NCBI GenBank assembly: GCA_964035015.1
Contig: OZ036002.1
Coordinates: forward strand, 8,050,643-8,114,642
Direction of reading: 5' to 3'
DNA length: 64,000 bases
Source: Corallium rubrum
Lineage: Eukaryota; Cnidaria; Anthozoa; Scleralcyonacea; Coralliidae
Shown: one piece after another, positions 34,911-44,562 of the stretch
Numbering within the stretch: position 1 is the first letter of the stretch
How the letters are laid out: the number at the start of each line of letters is the position of its first letter
The notes under the pieces: model-generated
What the model was told of the DNA's origin: nothing
Databases searched by the model: none
Seen by the model: the letters and a program-made list of their open reading frames with translations, nothing else
Program-made: the position numbers and the translations under genes

Positions 34911-35713
34911 CACAGAATAGTAATACAACCAGAAGTCCAACTCAAGTGAAAACTTGTCCGCATTTCTTCAATGCGCAGGCGCGATATTTTACGCCATCCG
35001 ACGCCATTCTACGCCATCCTACGCCATCCTGGCAAGTTCCCCCGGCAGTTTTAACCTTCTTTTGAAGGACCAAACTGCCGGGGGAACTTGCCAGGATGGC
35101 GTAGGATGGCGTAGGATGGCGAGGAATCCAGATGCGCGAGGCGACATGCGCGAGGACATAAACTTCAAAGGTTCCGACGCGAGTTGGACTTCTGGTTGTA
35201 TTACTACACGGCCAGAAACGCACAAGTTGTAACAAGTCTGTTGCCGGCCTTGATACAACTTGCCATCAACAAGTCTGAACCTGGATGCGTTCGCTCAGCT
35301 TGTTGTGGTTTGTCGTGACAAGTCTGCAACAAGTTGTCAACAGGCTTGTTGTAAGTTGTTGCGACAGACCTGCAGCAATGCTGTCGTCAACAGGCTTGCT
35401 GCAAGTTGTCGTAACAGGCACAGAATAGTAATACGCGTCGGAACCTTTGAAGTTTATGTCCTCGCGCATGTCGCCTCGCGCATCTGGATTCCTCGCCATC
35501 CTACGCCATCCTACGCCATCCTACGCCATCCTGGCAAGTTCCCCCGGCAGTTTGGCCCTTCAAAAGAAGGATAAAACTGCCGGGGGAACTTGCCAGGATG
35601 GCGTAGGATGGCGTAGAATGGCGTCGGATGGCGTAAAATATCGCGCCTGCGCATTGAAGAAATGCGGACAAGTTTTCACTTGAGTTGGACTTCTGGTTGT
35701 ATTACTATTCTGT
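34911..35713. repeat. Nested foldback palindrome with hairpin arms
   Basis: Outer ends CACAGAATAGTAATACAACC and GGTTGTATTACTATTCTGTG. The two arms (about 270 bp) are inverted copies around a GTTG-rich spacer. Each arm is itself a hairpin: GGCAAGTTCCCCCGGCAG faces CTGCCGGGGGAACTTGCC. The hairpins are bordered by tandem 10-mers TACGCCATCC. Confidence 0.85.
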
Positions 35714-35714
35714 G

Positions 35715-36050
35715 TAACAGGGCCGCAGCAATGCTGTCGTCAACAGACTTGCTGCAAGTTGTCGTAACAGGGCCGCAGCAATGCTGTTGCCAACAGGCTT
35801 GTTGCAAGTTGCCGTAACAGAGCCGTAGCAATGCTGTTGTCAACAACTTTGCTGCAAGCTTGCTGTGAACAAGCCGTAACAAGTCTGCAGTTGACAGCTT
35901 TCAACAAGGTTGATAAAACACGCGTTATTCTCGCGTTCATGCAGTGATTCTATCTGAGTTATTAGATTTCTCAAATATAGAAATAACGAAATTATCACAC
36001 CGTGTGATACTTTCGTGATTTCTATACTTAAGAAACCTAATTCAGATAGA
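35715..36050. repeat. GTTG/AACA-rich block and a 105-bp hairpin
   Basis: 35715-35925 repeats words such as GCCGCAGCAATGCTGTTG. 35947-36050 is an imperfect hairpin whose ends are CTATCTGAGTTATTAG and TAATTCAGATAG-like sequence. Confidence 0.55.
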
Positions 36051-37689
36051 AAATAAACAACTTAGATATATTATTAAAATTTACACAACTACAAACATCT
36101 ATCAAAGCAATTTTATTTTACAGAAAACAATTCAATACATTGCAAAAATTCAGTCCGCCGATGAAAGTGTAGTTCACTCACCATTTAAATGTTTTAGTAC
36201 GTTCATGCAAAAATATATTTAACTGATTAAACTCACCACTAAAGATATATGTAACAGATGATAGATAAATTAATGTTTGCCATAGAGATATTAATAATTG
36301 TATACCGCTTCTTTTTAAACGTTTGTACTTCTCAGCTTTAGTTTCATTCGTGGTTATAGTTTTCGTTGATAGTTCTTTTTCTTTACGTTGAGTGCTGGAC
36401 GCCTGGACCAGCGGACAAGCTTAGTCCCCTTTTTAGCTGTATACACTTGCATGGATACTTGAGAGTAAACTAAAAATAGAAATAAACTGCCATTCCTGAC
36501 ACACTTGCCCTCGCTGTTTTATAAACGACTGTTTACATTTTTTCCTCAACACTGAAATGCAATCCCACTGACAACTTGTGAACAACCACTGTGAACTTAA
36601 CATGAAGCAGAGCCAAATTTCAATCACATGTCTCACTTTATAACCGATAAATAAGACTCTTGTTCGTGGAATTGTAAATGCCCGTCTGTTTCAACTTTCA
36701 AACTGTAAAAAATAAAATTTAGCCAACGGTCCATGGTGACGCAAGTTTGTTTTCGTAATCTCATTCTCATTGGCTGGTTATGATTGGCTCTCTGAGCATC
36801 GGATGATGCAAGCCTCATTACTTCCTGTTTTCCCCCTCGAAGCTTCGAGTTTATTTACAAGCTGTTCGAAAGAAACACTTTGAAACTCAAAGGTTTTTTG
36901 GACAAACAGAACTTGGCCCACAAAGATTAAACTGCAAATACAAACAGGGTCTGTAACAGATCAGCTACAGGCAGTTTTATATACGAATTTGAAAATCGCT
37001 TGAGAAAATCTTTGCCGTGAATTGCCGTGGCCATGGGAGACACAGTTTTTAAGGATATTTTGAGCTAAGTTCTTTTTTTGTGGTTATAAACCCTAAAATA
37101 TGCCTTTTGTGAACTTGAACAAAAGATTGAAGTGATAAATATGTGTATTACGATCGTATTAACATTTGTCTAGCTTTGATAAATCGATATCTTTCAAAAT
37201 TTTGCAAGATGAATTAGTGATGTCTCGACATGCCTGGCCGCTACGGCTGTCTTTGTGTGTTGTAAAATATATGGTGCAGAAACCGACCAGAATAATGTCG
37301 TGTCTTTAATTCTTCTGAACATTTATAGTTTGAATGAATAGCAAAAACTATAGTTTAGCTGCGATTGTTTTTCATTATTGCTTTTTCACGGGTTTTTTCT
37401 TTGTTTCAAACACTTTTCTGTTAACGAAAAAACGTTTTGAATTTTTACCCACACAAGGACGTTTATTAAATACTAAACTTGAAATAAACGTTTTCTCTCT
37501 CTGCTATAGTGAACCGTTGTTATATTATGTTGTTCATAATGAACAGAAAATGTTTCTGTATACGGTATTTCAATGCAGTATTGATATAAAAAAGAAACGT
37601 ACTATCGCAGGTTCGGGGAAAAAAACTCCTGTTACCACAACGAACTTGTGTCGGCAAATTGTCACGGTATCAGTAGAGCGTTTTCTCTT
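36051..37689. other. AT-rich stretch inside the composite insertion, no gene
   Basis: The longest frame (37334-37780) shows no domain and runs into the GTTG repeat. Nothing else seen. Confidence 0.45.
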
Positions 37690-38222
37690 TTTATTTCAGC
37701 TTGTTGTGACAATCCAAGTACCGATTGTTTGTAACACGTCTGTCGCAGGTTGTTATCAGCTTAGTGCAGACTTGCAATAACAACTGGCACCAAGTCTGTT
37801 GGGACAAGTTGTAACAGCATTGTTGATTGCATCAGACTTGTTGCAATTTGTTTTATCAAGCCTGTTATTCTTTGTCATCAACAGGCTTGTTGCGGAATGC
37901 CAACAAATTGCTACGCCTCTGTGGGCGACAACTGGCAACAAGTCTGTTGGGACAAGTTGTAACAGCACTGTTGATTGCATCAGACTTGCTGCAATTTGTA
38001 TTATCAAGCCTGTTATTCTTTGTCATCAACAGGCTTGTTGCGGAATGTTTCAACAAATTGCTACGGCTCTGTGGGCGACAAGTTGCAACAGGTCTGTTGC
38101 CGCAGGCCTGTTAAAGCCTGATCGAGTCAACATGCTTGCAGCAACTTGTTAACAACCTGCAGCAAACCTGCACATCCCGCAAATTGCAACAAGCCTGTGA
38201 GATTTCTGGCTGTGTATTCTGT
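37690..38222. repeat. GTTG/AACA-rich block with two about 175-bp tandem units
   Basis: Units at about 37790-37955 and 37965-38130 share GGGACAAGTTGTAACAGCA and TTGTGGGCGACAA-like words. The right end TATTCTGTG matches the foldback terminus, so 34911-38222 may be one element. Confidence 0.55.
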
Positions 38223-38327
38223 GATCGAGGAGGTATCATCGGTTTCAAATTATGAAGCTTAACCATCCAATAAAACCATCCCACAAGCGAGATGTTAAAC
38301 TTGAACACATAAAGGTAAAAACTCTAT

Positions 38328-38455
38328 AGGGGTGTTGTGGTCGGGGTCTGAGAGGTGGGACATTTTTCCGGGGGGTTGTGGTTAGGTTTAGGGTTTCCGG
38401 GGGGTGTAATTAGGTTTAGGGTTTCCGGGGGGGGGTATGGGGGTGAGGTTTCGTT
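38328..38455 (+). repeat. G-rich telomere-like repeat
   Basis: GGTCTGAGAGGTGGGAC followed by repeats of GGTTAGGTTTAGGGTTTCC with G-runs. Confidence 0.6.
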
Positions 38456-38472
38456 TAAACACGGAGCGAGCG

Positions 38473-38480
38473 TATAAAAG
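38473..38480 (+). promoter_or_regulatory. TATA-box candidate 1 (TATAAAAG)
   Basis: CGTATAAAAGGGAGCG context; about 130 bp downstream is a donor-like CCAGGTAAATT. It could be a transposon promoter. No ORF is confirmed. Confidence 0.35.
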
Positions 38481-39024
38481 GGAGCGCCCCCCCGGCTACG
38501 CACTGACAGTTTGAAATGTTGACAGTCAAGTCAACAACGAGTCAGTGAGCTGGTGAAGTTTTGAGAATTATCTTTTATTTATAACCTTTTTACCTTTCAA
38601 TACACCAGGTAAATTGTAAAGAGAAACATAAGTAGAGTCTTAGATAAAAACAATTCTGAAGTGATTAAATTTGTTTGGTCAAATAATTTGTAAAATATTT
38701 ATGACCTTGCTTTCAAACGATGTTTGAAGGTCACGTTGAGCTGCTTTGTCTTTCGCCGTTTTTTTAAATAGAGTTCCACATAAAAGACAAGACTTTGATA
38801 TTTAACTAAAACAGCCCATTTAAACGAAGACAATAAATAGTTTATTATATTAACTTTGCAAGTCAATATATCACAAATTGAGAACTTTTTAGTAGTCATA
38901 TTTGCCTGGCTTTCCAGACAACATGTACTGTCGGTCGTGCAAAAACAAAGTTATCGTCGTTGAAAAGTGAGATGATGTTCAGACATCTACATTGAGATAT
39001 CAGTCATTATCAACATTCTTGGTG

Positions 39025-39114
39025 TATATAAAAGGGTCTTATAATTACAAGGACGGAAGATATGAATGAATAAGCAAAGAATACAGACATCATCTGCATT
39101 CAACAAGAAAAATG
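39025..39114 (+). promoter_or_regulatory. TATA-box candidate 2 with ATG abutting a splice donor
   Basis: TATATAAAAG at 39025, then about 80 bp of leader and AAAAATG directly followed by GTGAGATG, which would place the start codon at an exon end. A possible next exon follows TTTTTTGCAG near 40100 and would give only about 35 residues, so the gene is doubtful. Confidence 0.3.
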
Positions 39115-40257
39115 GTGAGATGCTTGGTCTTTTTCGTACGGTTTTTCCTCACCTTAGTTTTGTTTCGACGTATTGGAAGCGTAATTTTTCCGTCTTTCTA
39201 CTCAAAATGATGTGTTACACTTGAAAAAGACAAATTCGACGTTTGGAAAGCGGCAAGTTTAATTTAAAAACAGTAAACAAGTCTCACAAAAGCTCCACTC
39301 TTCAGTCCAACCCATTGAACTCTAAGTAAACTGGAACGATAACTCGATGGCGTATCATGAAGCCAACATGGGGGCCGCCATGCACGTCAACCCCAGTCCC
39401 TTTTACTTTATAGCCGAGAGAAAATGAAGCTGAATTTGGTGAACTGGGTTGCAAAAACAGCTTGAAATCAAACAAAAACTGAACTTGTTAACCACTTTTA
39501 GGCTTAAATCAAATTCCAATATACCGTAGAGTAGGTGAACACTGACATGACGAGTAAAAACAAGGAAAACAGTAAAAATATAAGCTCTCAAATGAAAGTC
39601 AACAATACGCAACCAAAATTGCCATTGGTTTGGACAAATATAAAGAAAATACATATGAAACCCAGGTTTAAAATGAAGAGGTTGTTTATAAAAACAGTTG
39701 GGTTTTAAATTTTTAAATTTTAAGTAGGAAAAAAACAACAAAATGCACTTTACCATGTGTTATTACAGCTCTGGAATTACTCTTCGTATCGAAAAATGTC
39801 AGATTTAGCATTTCCACAACTGAAACTTGAGTTAAAGCTATAATTTAGCATTATCTTATTACTAATTCTTGGCAAGACAACCTTCAAACGTTTGAGATAA
39901 CAAAGAAAAATAAGAGAAACCTGCATTTTCCGTACGAGTTTCGGACTAGAATTTTGCTTTTGTTCGGCAGATATTTCGTCATTCAATCCATTTTCGTGTG
40001 TAGAAATTGTTCAGGTACAAGGCCAATAAGCCGAATACATACTATCTTCTTCGTTATCATCTATAAAAAAACTTTAGGTCTAAAAAATGGTTGTTTTTTG
40101 CAGCGAGTTTTCAGTTTTTCATTGTACGTGCCGCTCATAGGTTCTGTTGACGTCAGACGTGCAATGGCGACCCCCAGCGGCCGGAAGTTTGGCTTCACCC
40201 AATCATAGGGCCTTTCTTATGGAGTTGGCGTTCCAGTTTATTTAGAGTTCAATGGTC
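39115..40257. other. No gene recognised
   Basis: Contains the doubtful second exon near 40103-40208 and no other feature. Confidence 0.4.
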
Positions 40258-40728
40258 CAACCTCGTACCCAGGGTTTTCTCTCTAGCGAGAGAAAGACCC
40301 TGGTAGGAGCTGCTGACGATTTGCTGACGTTGCACCGAGCAAAAAATTTAATACGGGAGGGGGGGGTTGAAAACTGAAATGTTAAAAACTGGAATGTTGT
40401 TTAAGTTGTTAAAAACTGAAATGTTTCTACCTGGTTGTCGATTATCATTGCAAACACTTAATACTGGTCAATAACTACTTATTTAAAAATGGAGACATCA
40501 ATTGAAGATTACTCATATTGGAGATTTCATGCCTAAAACATTGTCTTCGATTTATCGCTTTGGAATATTAAAGCAGGTTAGTTTTCGCACTTTGTTTTTT
40601 TTTTACAGTGGCAGGTCGATATCAAACAGTTTGAAGTCTGGGATCTTCATTTGGTACCAAAAAACTTAAGTTACTTGCCATTTTTTGCATGCTTGGCCTA
40701 ACGGAAAAGATTTTCTGACTGAAATAAT

Positions 40729-41947
40729 CAGGGCGTTTATATAGGGGGCGGTGAAACGGCAATGGGCGCGCTGATCGATGTGTGATGCAGAGGACTGGTA
40801 ACAAGCCCCCTGTCACCATAGCGACGAACGCTAAGTCAGGAAAGTCCAAAATATGGCGGGTAAAATACGCTTGATGTGGAAGTCTCTGAGTTGAGTTTTA
40901 GAGGACGTGGATGAAATTGCCGAGCCATACGATATATCAGTGGATTCAGCTAATATATTCTCTGGTGTTACTCCCAAAAATTCGGAGTCGTTGCTGAAAC
41001 ATGAACGAATATGTTGCTGAAAGATATGAACCGTACCGTTGCTTTCGCAAGAGAAATGACGCAAGAAGTCTTTGGAAATCTTTGTTTGTGCACGTTATCA
41101 GTTGGCCATGTTCGATAGAAGACAACATCTTGCATTGAATTTTAGCTGGTAGGTCATCTTTCCAATTGAATATCAAGAAATAATCAACTCCAATTTGCAT
41201 TTTCTCAATGAAACCTAACAAGAAGTCATCTTGGCTATCTGATGACAAAATTACAAGGTGTGGACGACAGTTTATCACGTAATGCGCTCGGCATGCGTCC
41301 CAGCAAGTCGTATTTTAATAAATTGATCGGAGAGTAAAATTTGTTTACAGCTTACAGTTATTCTAATCTAATGCTTCAAAAACCCGATAAAGTTATTGAT
41401 ATAATTACTAAGAATCGTAACATGGCAAAACTATAAGTTTTGTTTACTTCTCTTGCAGCAATTGAGGAACTAAACAGGCAAGAGTTAAGCCATAAAAATA
41501 CCTAACATCCGAACGCTATATCTCCAAATAATCAACTCCGATTTTTATGAAAACTTTAAGATATAACCACACTATTATAATCTTCAACATACCTGAATTC
41601 CTAAGCGTGGACGACCTGTTAACATGCTCAAATCTTGTAATGAAATTTTCCCTCGATAGAAGTCATCAAAAAATCGAGTCATTATCCATAATAACTCCTT
41701 TATAGTACAACTTTTTACGCCAAACAAATATTCATACATTAAACGAATAAGTACTTCGTCGGTACATTGCAAAAGGTTCCTCCAAAATTACATAGTTTAA
41801 GAAAAAACAGCGAGAATGTCACAGTGCCCAAAAATCCACTTTTGATCAACTTTTGCTCAGAAGCACGCTCGTGCCAGTCCTTTTGTGCATCACACATCGA
41901 TCAGCGCGATATGAGCGCGTTGCACCGCCCCGTATATAAGCGCCCTG
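40729..41947. mobile_element. hAT-like element, 1.2 kb, 8-bp TSD
   Basis: Ends CAGGGCGTTTATATAGGGG and ATATAAGCGCCCTG, flanked by GAAATAAT on both sides (40721-40728, 41948-41955). The empty site is preserved in the related element near 33275. TIR about 65 bp including ATCGATGTGTGATGCA. Minus frames (e.g. 40946-41278, 110 aa) have no recognised domain. Confidence 0.85.
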
Positions 41948-42854
41948 GAAATAATTGATTAGGCTACGACTTGTGGTTTTATCTACTTTTTTGTTGTATC
42001 ATGCAAGGTCGTTCAAAATATCTCTAGGCTAGCTTGTTGAAGTTTACTGTGAACGTGGAAGTGAGTCGACATTATTGGGAATTGAAGCACAGTATATATC
42101 TTCCGCGGCCGATATTTAATAGAGTTTCTTGAGTCTTTTTTTTTTTTTGAATAAATTTCTTGAGTGCTGCACATCACAAACAGAACGACACAGGCGACAG
42201 CAATTTGTGTTTTTATTTGAGTTGCGTATATTTTCATGGACGGGAATTTTGGATCAGTTAGTACATCTCTTTCGAAGGAACAGAAAGAAAAACTGAGGAA
42301 AAACTGTTTATTGTGAGTAAAATGGAAACCAAAAGAGGGCAGCAAGAATAAACTCGAAGGTATAAAATTTCCGTGCTAAGACTAAGTCACTATTAAAAGG
42401 TAAGCTTAAGTTTTTCATATTTTCTCGACCACTGTCCACTGAAAATATTTTTTCGAATGAAAGTTTCCCTTTTGTTTCATCTTGAGAGATATCAATTTTA
42501 TTACGTTGATGGTTTTTGCTGTGTTTTGCTGAAGACGCCAATCTTTTAGGACGTGGTATATATGTTTTCCATATTTTTTCTTGACCACTGTTATCTCTTT
42601 TTGAATGAAAATTTGCCGTTTGATTAATCAAAAACAATCTATTCATACTGCCATATTTCTGTTTTCTCTTATTTCTGGTATTCAATCTCTTAAATAGATT
42701 CGCTAATTTGTTTTCTGTGGTGTTTTTCGACGTGTTTTCTAGTGTTTTTGACTTTGACGTTTAATATTAACAACATACTATTTTGATTATTGATATGAAC
42801 TTTGTCAATTTTCGCCGCTGTTTTTCCTTATTTTTGACTGAAACCTTACCTGTT

Positions 42855-43339
42855 CAGTGGCGTAGCTACACCCGGGCCTACCCGGGCCTGTGCCCGGGTG
42901 AAACCTGCGTGTGCCCGGGTGAAATATTGCAGACAGATCTAGCTCTCATTATATAGGCAAAGTAATTTAAGTATAGAGTATAGCCACTAGGAAGATTATG
43001 TATAAGTTTACTGTTTACAAATTGACTATAAAATCATGATTTTCACTGGTTTTTATTTTAACTTTTTTGTTGTTAAAATTGCCCCCAAAATGCAGGAAAT
43101 AGCATTTCCGTAGCGTAAAAAATCAAAAATTTCCTGGGGGAGCATGTTCACACCCCAGAGGTTTCCCGCATGTTTGGCGCTCTGAACTGGCACTACCAAC
43201 CGGACATGCTGTACTTCAAAATTGGTGGCTTCGGCCCTGTGACTGTAAATCACTGTAATAACAAAAAACCCACCAGAGAATGTTGAGACCAGTGCCCATG
43301 TTGTGCCCACATGACATCTGCTTTCTGGCTACGCCACTG
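42855..43339. mobile_element. hAT-type MITE, 485 bp, 8-bp TSD
   Basis: Ends CAGTGGCGTAGC and GCTACGCCACTG, flanked by TACCTGTT (42847-42854, 43340-43347). CAGTGGCG termini with 8-bp duplications are standard for hAT. Confidence 0.9.
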
Positions 43340-44267
43340 TACCTGTTACTTTTTCACGGCAATTTGATTGTACTGGTTTGTTTTTAGTTGTATTATACTT
43401 ATAGTTTTCGAGCTATTAATTTTAATACGTTGGTTTTTCTGTCATTGTGAAACAGACAAGGAAGCCATTTAAACGCTTGCAAAATCTAAATTAAGATCAC
43501 TTTGGCAACGTCCATGTAAACAGAATATTACATTCATACAGAGCGTAAATTAAGTTTTCCTTTTTGTTCAACTTTGCAATTCATGTAGTTGAAACAATTA
43601 GCCACTTTAGTCTTTGTGATTATCGTTTGCTTTTGCCGTGTCTCGCTGAGAATGCCATGCAGTGAGTCGGACGACGAGAACGTGACACATTTTTTTTATC
43701 GTTTGTGTATTTTCGAATAAAGATTTGTTGGGTTTTTTTTGCTTCATCTTGACAGTCCGATTTTACTGTACTATATTTACTTCGCTTCGATGACAGGGTT
43801 GTTATAATATATTAAGAAAAACTAATTGGATGCTTATTTGAAGAAAATTATGTATTAAAAGCGGGCGAGGGGTTGTTGCGTTCATGTATTTCTAGTATTT
43901 ATAATAAAAGCAGGAAAATCATAACGCTGACGTTAGCCGACTCGGAACACAATATTACACTTTGCCTCCCCTCTCAGAAAAAAAAAATTGTTACCACCCA
44001 GAATCTGGGTGGTGGCGTCAGCAGCTCCTACCAGGGTCTTTCTCTCGCTAGAGAGAAAACCCTGGGTACGAGGTTGTCTTCAGTCTTGGCCAAAGTTCCT
44101 CTGTAAGGCCGGAAGTAATTTTAGCTGTGTGGACCAATCAGATGCGTTTGGGCGGGATTGGCTGAGTACCTCAGCCAGTACTTATGCAGTCGCTCCGTGT
44201 TTAAAAAGGTTGTCTAATCAGATGATGGTTTTAGTAGTTGGTTAAGCTTCATAATTTGAAGGAAATG

Positions 44268-44562
44268 ATAGCTCGATCGAGATATGGTCTGGAAACTCGG
44301 CAAACTTCAAAGCGCCTATAATGAGCTGGGATTTTATGTTGAACCCTACCTTACACCGTGCACATCCTTTGTTTTAGGTTTATTAATATTTAAATAGCAC
44401 GGTTGAGTGATTGAACTGAAACGTTGCTATTGGACAATTCGTTCATTATACTAAAATACAATGTGTTCAGTGACCGTGCACCGTGCACAAAAATGCATAA
44501 AGGCGAAAAAGATATACCAAAGACTTTAGCTGAGTTTCCAGACCATATCTCGATCGACTATG
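44268..44562. mobile_element. MITE abutting the NXPE-C start codon
   Basis: Left GATAGCTCGATCGAGATATGG, right CCATATCTCGATCGACTATG. Interior resembles 28055-28270 and 55252-55561 (GGCAAACTTCAAAGC). Its last base precedes ATG 44563, so the MITE must supply the proximal 5' leader. Confidence 0.75.

Larger units (their letters stand above)
40258..44076. mobile_element. 3.8-kb CAACCTCG-family TIR element, with two hAT-like insertions
   Basis: Same ends as 32233-33753. 40320-40730 is the reverse complement of about 33260-33690, and 43880-44010 of 32290-32460, so this is the longer relative. Flanking 9-mers (TCAATGGTC, TCTTCAGTC) match at only five positions, so the target duplication is decayed or lost. 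Minus frames (42013-42345, 42308-42685) show no transposase motif. Confidence 0.75.
34896..44562. mobile_element. Composite 9.7-kb insertion in the NXPE-C start region
   Basis: Ends CATAGTCAATCGAGA and TCTCGATCGACTATG, with ATGCCAG on both sides (34889-34895 and 44563-44569). The right 295 bp is itself a MITE with the same terminus. The simplest reading is a MITE inserted into the start-codon region and later split near its left end (ATCGAGA repeated at 34904-34910 and 44277-44283) by larger material that includes the foldback, G-rich repeat and 3.8-kb element listed separately. Confidence 0.7.

Noticed and set aside
34954..35683. Several 78-104-codon frames on both strands sharing AILRHPGKFPRQF-like words
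   Set aside because: They come from the foldback arms and their mirror images.
37334..37780. 148-codon plus frame with hydrophobic start
   Set aside because: No domain, AT-rich composition, and it ends in the GTTG-rich repeat; no splice or promoter support.
40946..41278. 110-codon minus frame inside the hAT-like element
   Set aside because: No hAT dimerisation or catalytic motif visible; the element is only 1.2 kb and probably non-autonomous.
42013..42685. Minus frames inside the 3.8-kb TIR element as a possible transposase
   Set aside because: Lys/Asn-rich without DDE/D, zinc-finger or BED motifs; they cannot be supported as a transposase.
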